64,000 bases of DNA from Latrodectus hesperus (GCA_037975125.1 JAJQOW010000211.1:1-64000); one strand, 5' to 3'. Counted from the first letter of the stretch, positions 44,851 through 57,627 are shown. Notes: generated by a model not told the origin, from the sequence alone. Translations and numbers: made by a program.

Positions 44851-45734
44851 AGATCGGTCCATTTGAAATTGGAATTAAGAGCGTTATGAACTGGATATGT
44901 TTAGAGTTTATACACGGCAACACAGACAAATTGGAGGAGTTATTCTCGTCGAAGACAAACGTTGGCAAAACTTGTGAATACCTTCTTCCATCGTAGGGAT
45001 CCATTAGATCGGATAAGCATTGTCTGAAAAACTTGAGAACTCTTTCATATTTTGAACACAAGACATCCGTATTCCGTTTTTCATGGTGCCTAGGATCGAA
45101 CACGGACCCTTCAAACAGAGGAGTAGGAAACCTTTCCCTCTATGCCCTTCAATTTAAAGTTTTATTTCTGAAGACTGTCTTGTACCGAAATATTAGGGCA
45201 TTGTTTTAAGAGTCGTCGCGAAATCTACGGCTCCTTAAAGTGCATCCGCAGCATCATTAAATAGGAAATTTCATCATTCTTCGACTATCGAGAGTTAAAT
45301 CGGGATAAAAATTTTGGATTTTTGGAAAACTGGAGCACTTTCAAAATAGCTACTAATTTCACTGCGATGACTTAAGTTCAATTGGGGAGCCTTGCTCCAC
45401 CCTCCAGATTTTATGAATCGTTGTAAAATCCACGATTGAAAATCTTTTTGATAAAAAAGTCAATATTTTGATTATAATATATTAAAATCATCTTAATAGA
45501 GTAAAAGGACTTTAAAAATTTCTGTCTTTTAAAAAAGAAAAAGCAAGTTGTAGCTCTTGATTTGTTCCTCCTTCAAACTGAAAAGTAACTATAAAGAGCT
45601 GAGAATAACCTACTTCTCTTTCGTTTAGTTTATTAGTTAAAGATGCGTTTGCGAAGCGTCCGTTGTATAACGTTTAGCATAGTTGCCTCCAAGCAGTTGA
45701 CCCGGGTTCGACTCCCGGCCGACGCAGAACGAGA
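44851..45734. other. Segment present in B, replaced by a palindrome in A
   Basis: Carries normal unit content: a minus-strand B-box relic at about 45088 ('aggatcgaacacggac'), the 'accgaaatattagggcattgttttaagag' segment, the upstream box AATAACCTACTT (its AACCTAC at 45607) and the damaged tRNA at 45656. The 87-codon minus-strand frame at 44840 is unidentified. Confidence 0.6.
45656..45726 (+). pseudogene. tRNA-Gly copy with a 6-nt anticodon loop
   Basis: 71 nt. One T is missing from the anticodon loop (CTCCAA instead of CTTCCAA), so the loop has six bases and the anticodon position shifts. Other changes: G6 to C and G9 to T near the 5' end (GCGTCCGTTG), G to T in the D-loop (AACGTTTAG) and C to T in the anticodon stem (GTTGC). 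The T-arm, 3' acceptor and a T4 run at 45737-45740 are intact. Dead as a tRNA. The corresponding site in block A has been replaced by the palindrome. Confidence 0.88.
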
Positions 45735-45740
45735 AGTTTT

Positions 45741-48139
45741 CATCTTACTGAGTGGTTTTTTTTTAAATTTACAAGTAATTCGAAGAATGTATTTATTTAA
45801 TATAATGTTAATAGTAGAAAAAATTGTATGTGTGTTTTTTGTTATAGTTCTTTCCTAGCCAAACGCTCTTAAATATGGGAGCCAAATAATTCCAACTAAT
45901 TTAAATATAATGTTTGTTCCATGAAATACGTTTTATAAAGTACTTAATTGTAATTGATGCAGAAATCATAATCCTTTTTTTGGTGTGATATAGAAAATTT
46001 GGTTTATCCTTTGACGGCGTTTTTCATTGTCTTGCATTTAGGACTGCTAACTGTGTTTCAGAAAAGAAAAATACATTTTTGAAATTAAATATGGTATAGA
46101 AAATATACATTTTATGTTATTTAATGTTAGAAATTACAATTGGTAACATAAAATTGATTACATTTTTTAAAATGTAAAACGAACAAATGTAAGTTTTCAT
46201 TAACATTTGTTTGCTTGGTTTCTTGCATTTTAACTAATGTAAATTGACTTTCGGAGCATATTTAAATTGGAATTCCCACCAATTAGCACTAATATGCAAA
46301 AAATATAACTTGAAGAACAACCAAAAACCTTACATAAGTTATAGGTTTTAGAATTATTTAATAAAATATATATTTTAAATACATATCACTATATATATAC
46401 ACTTAATTTCCACCATTTATAATTAAGAAGAGCGAGACAAATTATAATGAGATGTTCAAAAAAATACACATTTCATACAAAACAAGGCAACAAAAATGGA
46501 CAACTGAGCTACAAGAGCACCGTTCATCGAACTGGGAGCCCTTAGAAAGCATCACCCGATGAACTTTTGAATACTGATTCATAAACCGTGTCGTAGGGGA
46601 AAATTTGCAGTCGTCCACTACTGCAAGTTTTCTAATAGATTCTAAATGGAATTATGTATATTCACCAAAATGTAACTTTTATCTCTACTTAAACAAAAGT
46701 CGGAATCGAACCCGGGAACTTCCGTTTCATAATGGCAAGTCCAGTCAGTAGGTGAGCATTTTCACTTTCTTTTTACTCTATTGAGGGCTCAAAAAGAAAA
46801 ACCGTATTTATCATATGGGATTTCTGCATGAGCCGCAACTATTCTTAAGGAGAGAGTTTTCATGAGCAGAAGATAGTATGTACAAAGGGTGATCGCTTAA
46901 CGAACAGTTCGGACTGAGAGCAACAAACACATTCACGAAAAATTTTTGTGTCTTGACTGCGAACGCATATTTGGATCAGAAACTAAAACGAATTCTAGCG
47001 AACATCTCTCGGAGTATGATGTCCAGGGTGACAAATCCAAAGAACCGAAAATCGTTTTTCTCTCTCTTGAATTGTGTTGCTTGCCTATTGAACTTCCAAA
47101 TTCTATATTGGAAATTTTTCCAATAGAATATTTAAGGCCAAAGTAGACCATCATTTGGTTTATAACTCAGTTTGATATCAATTCGAGTGCTTCCCTCATT
47201 CGTTCATTCATTGTCCCATATGTAGTCTTGAATAACAAAAAAAGCAATCGACATTAGACATGTTCTTAAACGCACTAGAAAAAAAGGACTGATTACTATA
47301 CAAGACTACATGTATTCTTTCTTACAAACTTTTATAAGAAATATATTATACATTCTTTTTTTCAGTTTTGTTTTTAGGGTCTCCAGCACGAATGAATCGA
47401 TTTCACAAAAAAATCTATACTAAATCAATCAGTTAGCGAACATAGTCTTGTAATGGATTCACCCGCTGTATATGCCTAAAATTAAGAATTCAAAAATCAC
47501 CCGAGCACTTCCTCCGAAAGACGTTTATACATTAAGTTAAAGAGAGTCCTCTGCTTGTTGGTTGGGTGTAGCTGGGATCGAACTCGTGTCCTGTACTACC
47601 GAAAAGCGGAACCTCACTGATATGTTCTCTCATTTCTGTTGTACTTGCTACGTTATTGGCCGAATTGTGTTAAGATATTGTTTTAAGACGCCTTTTCACC
47701 AAAAATAGGCAGTTTCTTAAAGTGGGTTCTCAGCATATTATTAAAAGTAAGATTTCACCACGTTGATCGACTTTCAAGAATTAAATCTACTTAAAAAATT
47801 CGTGAACCACCAGAAACGCTTTAAAGGTCTTCACTGCCATGCTTTGAGTTCAATCGTAAGAAGTCAGCGATTATTCAACGCTCGGGATTGAAGGGATTGC
47901 TGTTTAATAGAAGTTTAAAAAATCGTTAATTTTAAAGTCAGTAATGGTTATACTAATATTAACATATACTCATGGGTAGTGAAAATTTTTTAAGACAATT
48001 CCTTCCTTAAAATAAAAGAAAAAACAGGTTTCAGCTTTCTTTCTTCCTCTTTTAAACTGGAAGTAACTCAGAAAGCTACAGCGGTCAATGACCCATTTCT
48101 TTTTTAATTTAAATTTAAAGAGAAAAGTAGCTTTGTGTG
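45741..48139. other. tRNA-unit body, no identified gene
   Basis: Duplicate of 20280-22678. Includes minus-strand B-box relics near 46703 and 47575 and the 66-codon frame 46946-47146 on the plus strand (DCERIFGSETKTNSSEHLSE and onward), which is frameshifted in A and unidentified. Confidence 0.5.
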
Positions 48140-48211
48140 GCGTCGGTGGTATAACGGTTAGCATAGCTGCCTTCCAAGCAGTTGACCCGGGTTCGACTCC
48201 CGGCCGACGCA
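48140..48211 (+). tRNA. tRNA-Gly-UCC: tRNA-Gly (anticodon UCC)
   Basis: Identical to the majority copy. Terminators T4 at 48216-48219 and T4 shortly after. Upstream box in the altered form AATGACCCATTT, its GACCC 50 bp before the gene, as in its partner at 22679. Confidence 0.96.
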
Positions 48212-48941
48212 GATCTTTTACTTTTCTCACGTGATTTTTTCCCTTGCTAATGTTTTTAATATACAAGTAATTCGTAGCTTATTTTCATTTAATGTATCAT
48301 CAACAGTAAAAATTTCATGGGTTTTTAAATTTTTGAAATATATTTGGCTATGATTCAAGTTTTCCTGCGAATTTAGGCACAGTATTGCCTTGTAGAGATT
48401 AAAGTCTATTATGCAATCAATTATTATAAAAAATAAGTACTTTTTTATTTTATTCATCATAAAATTCAATGAATGTTTGGAAATTTACCTTAACATTGTT
48501 GTCTATTGGGATTCACTTTTGTGTCTGAATTTCTATTACTCTAAATTAATTTTGCTAAAGCAGTTTTCACAAATTAATTTTCTTTCCATTTATTAGGCTT
48601 CGTTTTATTTTGATGTTATTTAAACATAAAAAGCTGAATGAGAGAGAGGCAGCCAGTTAAGAAAAGGCGTCTTACTCTTTAAGAAAAGGTTTTCGATATC
48701 TGACTGGACCCGATGCCAAGAGACGAGGTCCACACTGAGTTGGCCTTCATACTGAACTGCATCAGCAGAGTGACACTGACTCTGAGAATCGTTCGATGTT
48801 CTGAGTCGAGACCAGTGATTCTGAAAGTGGGCACCCCCGCCCCCTGGTGTGTGCTGCAGTGATTCTGGAGGGTAGTGATGTATACAGGTGCATTCGGGTG
48901 GGGGCGATGAATAACTGTAAGGGGGATAGTGTAGTGATCTG
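48212..48941. other. Post-tRNA sequence shared by four units
   Basis: Duplicate of 22765-23479. No SINE is present at the site where D1 and D2 have one. Minus-strand frames (120 codons at 48620) are unidentified. Confidence 0.45.
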
Positions 48942-49241
48942 ATGGAAATAACTACAAATGATGAATTAAAGTTTAAATTCAAAAGCGGCTACCAACAATT
49001 TTGGCTGCAAACGAAGAATTCTACGGCTTATCCTGAAATATGGGAAATAATTCAAAAGCTTTTAATTGCATTTCCTTCATCATATTTAGTTAGACATGGC
49101 TTCAATTGGGTAACCAATTTATTACCAAAAAAATTCCAATTTCAAATAATCAATCTTGGTGATTTAAGATTACTCCTGATAGAAACAGAGCCAAGGATTA
49201 CTAAATTGGTATCAGTACACCAGGTTCATTCTTCTCATTAA
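48942..49241 (+). pseudogene. hAT-type transposase C-terminus (ZBED5/SCAND3-like), unshifted copy
   Basis: A 99-residue frame: FKSGYQQFWLQTKNSTAYPE, KLLIAFPSSYLVRHGFNWVT, FQIINLGDLRLLLIETEPRI, VSVHQVHSSH. This copy preserves the frame where A is shifted, so it shows the tail of the family in one piece. The usual Glu-Cys/Ser after SYLV (family text SYLVE.GFS) is RHGFN here, a sign of drift. The rest of the transposase is missing upstream. Confidence 0.82.
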
Positions 49242-50756
49242 GACGATCTCGTATGTTTTAACTTTTTTGTAGTACGTTCTATTCTGAGTTCACTATAAAA
49301 ATTTTCTTATATAATTTCGATGTTTCTAATTTACAACTTTCTTTACTGCATTTTATGAAAAGGTAGAAATATTTATACATCTATATTTGTTATTAAACGC
49401 TATTAAAAAATTAATAAAGAAAAATTTTATTAATTACGAGATTCTAAATCATTTTCTTTTCTGGAAAGGGGTTATTAAAACAAAACAGTTCGATATCACT
49501 GGTCTAGACTAATTGAATAATTACTCAAAAAGTACATTTTGATGCACATCTGATCTGGAAAATTGTAAATACTTAGACAAAGAAAATTTAGCAAATGGAA
49601 ACTGGAAATAAACGAATACAGTGACACCAATAAAATTGAGGAAGAAGGAAGAACTCTGTTGGCATGACCAACCTTATGCGAAATCTTCTGAAAAGGCCAT
49701 ATTCTCCAAAAAGATTGTCGTTGTTGATTCCTGGTCCCTTCCACAAACAACATAGCACGTGTAGATACCACGCGCCTTTGTGAAATAAATACATGTTGTA
49801 CGCGTAACACTTAAAATTATATGAATCATGTTGACAGAGTTAAGGTACAAATGTAATTTCATTTAAAATTAATCAGTTTTTGTATCTTTGATATATGTTT
49901 GGCCTTGTGGTGTCAGTACCACTGAAGCCAACCTTCTTTTGATCCTGACAAAGCAACATATTTTATCATTTGAAACATCCAATAACTTAATAAAATTTTG
50001 ATTTAGTATGAGCCTGGATTATTGTGATTAGAATTATTATTTCCTAAGAATTAAGTTAAATATAATTAAACTTACATTTCAAACTATCGTAACAATCAGT
50101 ACACAACGCAATTTTATTTTTAATGAAATTAAATACTTTACTATAGGTCAGTATAGAATCTGTTTATTTCTTGACATAAGGAAAAATTTTTTCCTGACAG
50201 ATATTGGCGTGCCTATTAGAATTATGAGATTTTTTAAACTTATTTTTGTGTTGATGTCTTTATTTTTTTATATCTAATGCACCCAAATTACGAGCATCTC
50301 TATGAAATACAACTGTTTTAAAAAATCATAAAATATATAATGGTTTATTTTCAAGTTAAAGCGGAAGCGTCTTCTCTAATTTTTTAATGAATAAATGGCT
50401 AAGTCAATTCATTATCTGTTTATGCAAGTTTCGGAAATGAAGTGGTTAAGAAATCAACTACATTGAGTGACATACTTCGGTTGCGCTTGGTATTTTCAGA
50501 GAAGGACACCCTGGAGTAACAGCTGCACTCTACGTCACATAATGAATATTTATAGGTGGTTTTCCAAAATATAAATACACCTGTGAATATAAATGACATT
50601 TTTAATGCACTTCGTAAGCACTTAAATATAATATAATCGCTACCCAATTTTTTTTTTATCAATAGAAATATATTCTGGTTGTTAACGGCAGTTTTATCAA
50701 GGTTTTGGATTTTATTCAAAAAAGTGCTCACCCAGAAGTACTGCAGTTAATACTAA
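49242..50756. other. AT-rich duplicated sequence, no identified gene
   Basis: Duplicate of 23781-25279. Frames of 62-104 codons on the minus strand mirror those in A and are unidentified. Confidence 0.4.
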
Positions 50757-51590
50757 TCTCATAGTTCCATGCTCCAAAAAGGAAATAACATCAGTTATCT
50801 TGGAAAAAGGTATGCTAAAGAAAAGGGACTATCAATGCAATGTCGGAAAATAACTAAGTCCTTGCATATACTGATGGCTCAGAAGACGACACTATTCAAA
50901 AAGACAGGACCCATCGCCTCAGATTTTACCAGTGAGCAATTAATCATGCAGTGCATGAATACATCTCACTCAACAACACTGACAAAGCCCATGGGCCAGT
51001 CATCTTTTGTGACTCCAAAGCTGCATTAGAAGCATTAAACAACGGTTAATTGAAGGCTAATCCATGATATTCAACATCAATCGAAAGAAATTGAAAAATT
51101 AAACAAGATTTGTATTCTGCAGTGGATGTCCGCGCACGTCGGCATCCCTAGAAATGAAGAGGCAGATCAACTTGCTAAGGAAGGGAGAAAACTCAGTGAC
51201 GGAAATACCTTCAAAGTCACACTTGACGATGTGAAAGATAATACAAGGTATTGTCTAAAATAAAACACCATTAAAAAAGACTCACAGATTTGTGAAATAA
51301 ACGCAAATAGAGACCTCACTAAAACTATCACTCGCTTTAGAACCGGTCACCATCGAGATATAAAGATCCAGAGAAATGACAACAAAATCTACCGTCTCTG
51401 CATCAATTACGATAGTATTCAACAAACATCAAAACATATATTTGACTGCCCTGCTATTTTGAGATCTCTGGCTCGGGTCCGGCAATTCCATTCCTCTCGA
51501 CATCGAAAAAGTTTATACTCCGAAAGCAGCAAGGAGATAGGCAGCTGTGTTCTGAACCTTCATGGTCATCTATAGCTCTCCCCATGGACA
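50757..51590 (+). pseudogene. Non-LTR retrotransposon RNase H and tail (copy B)
   Basis: Same remnant as 25280-26110 but better preserved in the last active-site segment: LQWMSAHVGIPRNEEADQLA, KEGRKL, with the WxxAHVGIxxNExADxLA pattern and its Asp intact. Then FRTGHHRDIKIQ and YRLCINYDSIQQTSKHIFDC. An extra codon (NDNKIYR) differs from A. Stops elsewhere (after NNG, after YCLK) keep it inactive. Confidence 0.82.
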
Positions 51591-51704
51591 CCAACCAACC
51601 ATTTTATTCAAAAGCGTAAAATGCATCTCTCAGATTTCCAAAGGGTAGAAGTGTAGGAATTCGTCTAGTGGAAGCAAGTGTAACTGAAACATCCTAACTC
51701 ATGG

Positions 51705-52415
51705 GTGTTTCTAGAAGTGCGGTGCCTAAAGTGATGACACATACTGAGAAGGCGTTAAGATAAGCCCAGCAAAGCAAAACAGTGGTCGGAAAGAGAAACT
51801 CAATAAAAGGGTACTGAAGCGGCTTATGTTGTCTATAGAGAAAAATCAGCAAAATTGACTGTATACCCCTATCACCATCTATATTCTCCAGAGCAAAAAA
51901 TTACAGCTAGAAGACTGTTTTCATAAACAGAACTTTTATGGCAGAACAGAAATTCTCAGGCTATTTATCAGCATATCAGATGTTGTCCATAGTGCTATCA
52001 CTTGCGAAACCGGGTTGATTGATAAGTGAATGAAAATAATATGGTCTGACTTTCACTCTTTTCCCGAACCTGGTTGAGCAGGGCTAGGTACAGGGAAGCA
52101 TGATGTACCTAACCTGTGCCTAGGTGAACTTTATGAACTTTTTCCCCCGACAACAAGACATATTCATGATTGGTGGATACTTGTACAAGCATATGATTGT
52201 AATTGTCTCTTTTTAACTGTCAACAATGAAGGTGGATTTGTCCTGATATGGACAAACATGTTATGTTCTTCTGCTGAACCAATCGTAAACCTGAAAGCGA
52301 GGAAGCTGGGGAGAAGTATGGAGAAGTCTTAGTTCATCTGGTTTATCTTTTGATGTAAACTTTATTTTTAACAGAAGATGGAATTTTTGAGGTCTACAAT
52401 GCACCATATGTAATG
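51705..52415 (+). pseudogene. Tc1-like transposase relic (first type), copy B
   Basis: Duplicate of 26230-26945. A few bases around the first Asp region are missing ('atggtctgactttcactcttttcccg'), so the WSEEPTFTLFP text readable in A is lost here. Confidence 0.7.
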
Positions 52416-52752
52416 AAATTTGGCTAGCTTTGGTTTGATGAACATTAAGATAAATTTAAACATCTACCCGCTGTTAACATATCTCTACACAATTTAATCG
52501 TTATTGTCTACTTTAGAGTATTGAATACGAGATACATATCTTCTACCGACGTTTGTGCCGGTAGAAGATATTGCACACTATTCGTGATGAAAATAAACAA
52601 GGGGTATACTATTCCTCTTAACATTATTCAATACATATATGAATCCATTTCTACATGAATCCAAGCTGTATAGCGTACAAGAGATAGTTCTACATCTTAT
52701 TAATAAAGAATTCTTTATGAATCTAAGCTGTGTTTCATTATTTTGATAGACA

Positions 52753-52820
52753 CCTGTACATAATATTTAGCATTGCTGCTTTCAAAGTAGTTGACCCGGG
52801 AAGGAATCTCGGAAATCGCC
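52753..52820 (+). pseudogene. tRNA-Gly fragment, decayed (copy B)
   Basis: Same remnant as 27281-27348. The anticodon loop reads CTTTCAA and the B box is broken. Confidence 0.75.
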
Positions 52821-53143
52821 GAGGAATTTTTTTTCTTATGTAATATTATAATTGGCAAATGATTTTTAAATTACCATTAATTCGTAAGACTTAAATTTAG
52901 TGTACACTAACCTCCAAAAGTTAAGAAATAACATGTTTTTCGAAACTAACCATAAGAAAATGACATTAACAATAAAATTTACAGTTTTATAAATGATAAA
53001 AATGAATTAATGTAAATTTAACCAAAAACGCTAGCTACCACTTTTTTTGGAAAAGAACAGGTATATATGAATGAGAAAAAATATGCAAACATCAGGTTTT
53101 CGTATTTAAGTAGCTTTGTTGACAGATTCGTTGACACTAGTCA

Positions 53144-54120
53144 GTGGAGTATCGTCATATCGGGGAGAACTGTTTGTCCTATTCGTTAAGGTGGCGGGCA
53201 GTCGGATTGATGGGAATGGGGATGTTAAAGGTTGTTGCTGTTAGGACCCTTAATGTGTCTCGCAATGTGGTCCAGTCTCTGGAATCAACATCAAATCAAA
53301 GCTTCTGTGTCCAGAAGACTTGTTTCATGTCATTTACGAGTTACAAACTTGCAAAAGCGAGATTTGTAGATCTTTCGGCCAGAAGGAGAGGAAGCACTTA
53401 TGTGCCGCATCTTGTTGTAAGCCACTCTGTAGTATTAGGGAGAAGAATATCCGCTTGTCTGGTGCAACGACGTCTTCAGATGCAGCTTCTATGCAAGGTG
53501 ATCAGTTGTGTGTCTCCCTTTCATCGGATGACAGAGGAAGACCCTCTTATCTTAGACAAGAGAACACTTTTCCTGTACCAGATTGTGATGAGCTGCTGTA
53601 CTTTTTACAGACGGGAACAGATTCAAAACGGAGATTGATTGTTGATCTGGAAGGAACAAAGCACCTAACATGAATCCAACATTGGGGAAAGACAAAGTTA
53701 CCAAGGTTGAGGAATAATGTTTTGAACAGTGGTCTCTCTTGGTGGTCACACTGATCTGCATGAATTCCAGGGCGAAATTGTGACTGGTGTGAGATATCAG
53801 GATGAGATCCTTGATCCATAAGTCCACTAACACGCTGGTGCAGTTGGTAAGGGTTTTATTCTGATGGATGATTACACATGAATTTAACGAGTTGTAGTTG
53901 TTGAAGAACTAATGGAATGGCTAACTTTATCTCCAGGCCCGAATGCTGTAAAGCATCTGTAGGATGATCTTTGTCTTCCTCCAAGGTTTGTGAAAGCTGA
54001 AAACAGCTTATTCTTTGTCTGACCTTTGCTTCTCGTTTCGGTAACCGACAACTTTATTGACAGCACGAAAAGTCGATGTCGCCAATGCATTCAAGCAAAA
54101 TATGGGCATCATCCTTACGA
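53144..54120 (+). pseudogene. Tc1-like transposase relic (second type), copy B
   Basis: The N-terminal 164-codon frame 53144-53638 is longer than in A because a stop is absent: RWRAVGLMGMGMLKVVAV, ARFVDLSARRRGSTYVPHLV, VSHSVVLGRRISACLVQRRL. The C-terminal end DNFIDSTKSRCRQCIQAKYG lies near 54050. The middle and third-Asp regions are damaged, and about 90 bp present in A around 28430-28560 are shortened here. Confidence 0.85.
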
Positions 54121-54879
54121 TAAAAATCCATTTTGTTATGTTTCTATGACATTTTATCGCAGAAAACTGTGGGATTATTTTATGGAATGGGTTTTTCTAA
54201 AGATATTCCTCTTTTATTTAATCATTTATGCGTTTTTAAGTTTGTAAATTTCCGTGTTGAATTCAATAAACAACTGTTTTCAACACGTTATTAAAATTGA
54301 TGTTTCTACATTGATTAAGGAAAACTGCTTAGCACTCACCTCCAAAGGTATGCATGCAAAAACGAAGAATGAATCTTCCATACCCTGTTTTTAACTTGTG
54401 GCTTGGACTTGACAAGAATTTATGACTTTTGAAACTAGGCAATTTGAATCAATCGTGAATACTATTATGCACCTAAAATATTAAGACGTTGTTTTAGGAC
54501 GCCTTGTCATCACAAAAAAATGTCATTTTATTAAAATATATTCACAGTATCTTTCGTTAGAGAATTTTAACTATCCAGTGGTCAACTATTGCGAGTGAAA
54601 CTTTTGTGAATAGATAGAAAGATCAGGAAAACTGGACGGTAAAATTGATGATTGGGAAATCGTTTGTTTAATGATAAATATTGATTATTCTTATATTAGC
54701 ATATACTCTTAGATAGTGAAGGTATTTTAAAAAATTCCGTCTTCACTAATTGCTTTTTCTTCTGAAATTTGCAATTCTTTCTTTGTTTCTCTTTCGAAGT
54801 GAGATGCTAGTGTGAAAGCTGTTGCGGAGAATGACCTACTTCTATTCCATTCATGTGTTGAAAAAGAGATTTTGCGGAA
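54121..54879. other. B/D2 junction and tRNA-unit upstream sequence
   Basis: B homology ends at 54317 and D2 homology starts at 54318 with no intervening bases. The rest matches 34703-35264. The upstream box is at 54833. Confidence 0.6.
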
Positions 54880-54951
54880 GCGTCGGTGGTATAACGGTTA
54901 GCATAGCTGCCTTCCAAGCAGTTGACCCGGGTTCGACTCCCGGCCGACGCA
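54880..54951 (+). tRNA. tRNA-Gly-UCC: tRNA-Gly (anticodon UCC)
   Basis: Identical to the majority copy. Terminator T8 at 54960-54967, the longest in the array. Upstream box GACCTACTT 47 bp before the gene. Partners are 35265 (one change) and 63364 (two changes), so this is the unmutated member of the D set. Confidence 0.96.
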
Positions 54952-54967
54952 GATTGTTATTTTTTTT

Positions 54968-56924
54968 CTTATGTACTTTTATTTATATAAACTAATTGCT
55001 TTTTAATTTGCAAGCAATTCGTACTAAATGAAATATAATATCAGCAGTAAAAAACATCTTTTTTTGTAGTGTTTAAATGTATTTAGTACCCTGTCACATG
55101 ATCCTTTTTCAGCGTGATTTTGATTTTGGTAAAACCTTTGACGGTGCTTTCTGTTTTCCTCGAATTTCAGTCTTCTAACTGATTCAGAAAAAAGATTATG
55201 TTCTCTTCTTTTAAATCGCATGAAAAAGTGAAGATTTTTCTATTATTATTACTTATAAAAATTTATAATTTTTAAGAAACTATAATGCTTAATAAGGTAA
55301 GAATGTTTATTTTTCATAATAGAAAAAGAAAAATGTAAATTTGCTTTAACATTTGTTAGTTCTGGTATATCTATTTATAAAAACTTAAACTCCTTTTCAG
55401 ATTATATTTAAAGTTGAGTTCTGTTCAAATTGCTCCTTAAAAAGTGAACCTTGTTGAGAAACCAACAAACTGACTTGGAAACTTTAAGATCTATTAACAC
55501 TATAGACTTCTATACACACTTCAAAATTTCTTTTAGTTTCAATCAACGCGAGTTAGACTATGCAACATAAAAATGTGTGGAATCTACATTGTGCCATAAG
55601 GGAACATCAAGAGTGGACCACTGAGGAACAAGACACTCTCTGCTGGGAGCCGTTTTAAGGCATTTGAAAATTCGCCATGCAGTTGCCATCCACACAGGCC
55701 TTTCCTCCGAACTTATTCACATCTCCGGAGCTTGAAACCAGGAAAATTCTCCACCATCCACTACTTCGAGTTTTTCAATGCTGACGGAAAGTTTCTAAAT
55801 TTTTTTAAATAATGGTGGGAACTTGGGTGACTAACCCTCAGCCACAATAAAGCTGAAAACTAGCCAAACAAAGCCTCTGGTCGCAACCCAGTGGGCCCCT
55901 GTAAACCAAGTCACCGGGTAGAGTAGGATTACCCATGTCATACCTCAACATACCCGTTCATAGGGTGGGCCACATTCATACATCAACTCAGAAGGGACAG
56001 AGAAACACAGAAAGAAAGTAACATCCATGCAAGAACCGGCATTCAAACTCTGGATTCACAGCTCAGGAGTCAGGAACGATAACAACTCAGCCATCGGACA
56101 GCGAGAGATCCTGAATGCATTAATATGTTAGATAATAAACACCTACTTTAACCTAAACAACGGTTAAAGTTAAACCCGGATTTCTATTCAATAGTGTCAA
56201 TTTCCAGCTGTCTGGTAGCACTCACATATTTCTTAATCCACGAAGCAAACACGGCATCAAAAGAACTCGAGAAAAAACACATTTTATCGCCTATACGCTT
56301 ATGAAAAATTATTTTATACATAACACAGCATATTTATAAGTAAAAAACGCAATCTTGAAGATATCCAAGCATCCACCCCGAAAAATATTTTTGAAGAGAT
56401 GAACCTGCCTCATTCGCAACTCGTTGTTCAAATATATCAAAGATTAGTTTACAACTCTGACGTGCATATTCTAATTTAGTACACCTTCATTTTATTGCAT
56501 TTGTTAAAGCAGTAATTTGCAAACTAACCATTAGGACGTTGTTTTTGGTAGCCTTGTCATCACAATATCTGCAAATTTTAAAGCGTATTTTCAATAACAA
56601 TAAAGGACAGATTTAACGCATTCATCGATTCTTAGTTGTTCAGTCTACGCAGCCATTCTGTGAAGATTCGGAACGCCTTGTAAATGGCAAAGTAACTTCA
56701 CTGCAATGACTGCGCAATTAGGGAAGTTCAGGAAAAAATTTTCAACTCCTCATCCTCAAAAGTCGTAGATTGAACAAAATATTCTGCGTAATCAGAAGAA
56801 TAAGAATACACGCTTGTCCACAAGAATCCCTTTTCCTTTCTCCTTCAAAATGAGGAAGAAATTTTCTGAGACGAATGACCTACTTTTAGTTTCTTTTATT
56901 CCTAAAAGAAAGTTTTCTAGTGTA
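54968..56924. other. tRNA-unit body with a SINE insertion, no gene
   Basis: Matches 35353-37010 apart from the insertion at 55811-56110. Minus-strand B-box relic near 56168 ('gttaaacccgga'). Upstream box at 56877. Confidence 0.5.
55811..56110 (-). repeat. tRNA-headed SINE-like insertion
   Basis: On the minus strand: a tRNA-like head near 56100 (CCGATGGCTGAGTTGTTATC as A-box region), a B-box-like GAGTTTGAATGCCGG near 56040, then a body of about 220 bp ('gtgtttctctgtccc', 'ggcccactgggttgcgacc'). It is absent from the equivalent position in D1 (about 36190). I could not settle the target duplication because the flanks are diverged. Confidence 0.65.
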
Positions 56925-56996
56925 GCGTCGGTGGTATAACGGTTAGCATAGCTGCCTTCCAAGCAGTTGACCCGGGTTCGACTCCCGGCCGACGCA
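56925..56996 (+). tRNA. tRNA-Gly-UCC: tRNA-Gly (anticodon UCC)
   Basis: Identical to the majority copy. Terminator T4 at 57001-57004. Upstream box GACCTACTT 48 bp before the gene. Partner of 37011. 2,045 bp after the gene at 54880. Confidence 0.96.
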
Positions 56997-57403
56997 GATC
57001 TTTTACTCTTCTCACGTGATTTTTTTTCCTTGCTAATATTTTTAATATACAAGTAATTCGTAGCTAATTTTCATTTGATGTATCATTAACAGCAAAAATT
57101 TCATGGGTTTTTAAATTTTTGAAATATATTTGGCTATGATTCAAGTTTATCAGCGAATTTAGGCACCTTATTGCCTTGTAGAGATTAAGTCTATTATGCA
57201 ATCAATTATGATAAAAAATAAGTACTTTTTTATTTTATTCATCATAAAATTGAATGAATGTTTGGAAATTTACCTTAACATTGTTGTCTATTGTGATTCA
57301 CTTTTGTGTCTGAATTTCTATTACTCTAAATTAATTTTGCTAAAGCACTTTTCACAAATTATTTTCTTTCTATTTATTAGGCTTCGTTTTATTTTGATGT
57401 TAT

Positions 57404-57627
57404 TAATTTATTTTATTACATTACATATATTCAGACTTGTATGCTTGATTCTTGAGATCCGCTTGTAAGTCTTCGTCGATAATGGGACAAATAGCACAGT
57501 GACAGATGTACAACCACAGAAAAATAACGAAGAAAACACACAGGGCCACGGTGGGAATCGAATCCACACTCCTACGCTCTCAAGCGATTAGCGGTGATGC
57601 TTTAGACCACTCAGCCACGGAGCGCCC
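57404..57627 (-). mobile_element. Full-length tRNA-derived SINE with 9-bp target duplication
   Basis: Bounded by perfect TGATGTTAT repeats (57395-57403 and 57628-57636). The empty site is seen in A and B, where 'attttgatgttatttaaac' is uninterrupted. On the minus strand the head is GGGCGCTCCGTGGCTGAGTG (A box TGGCTGAGTGG), with a long variable-arm-like region and a B box GATTCGATTCC, suggesting descent from a class II tRNA such as Ser or Leu. The body then ends in an ATT-rich tail. 224 bp in total. Confidence 0.9.
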
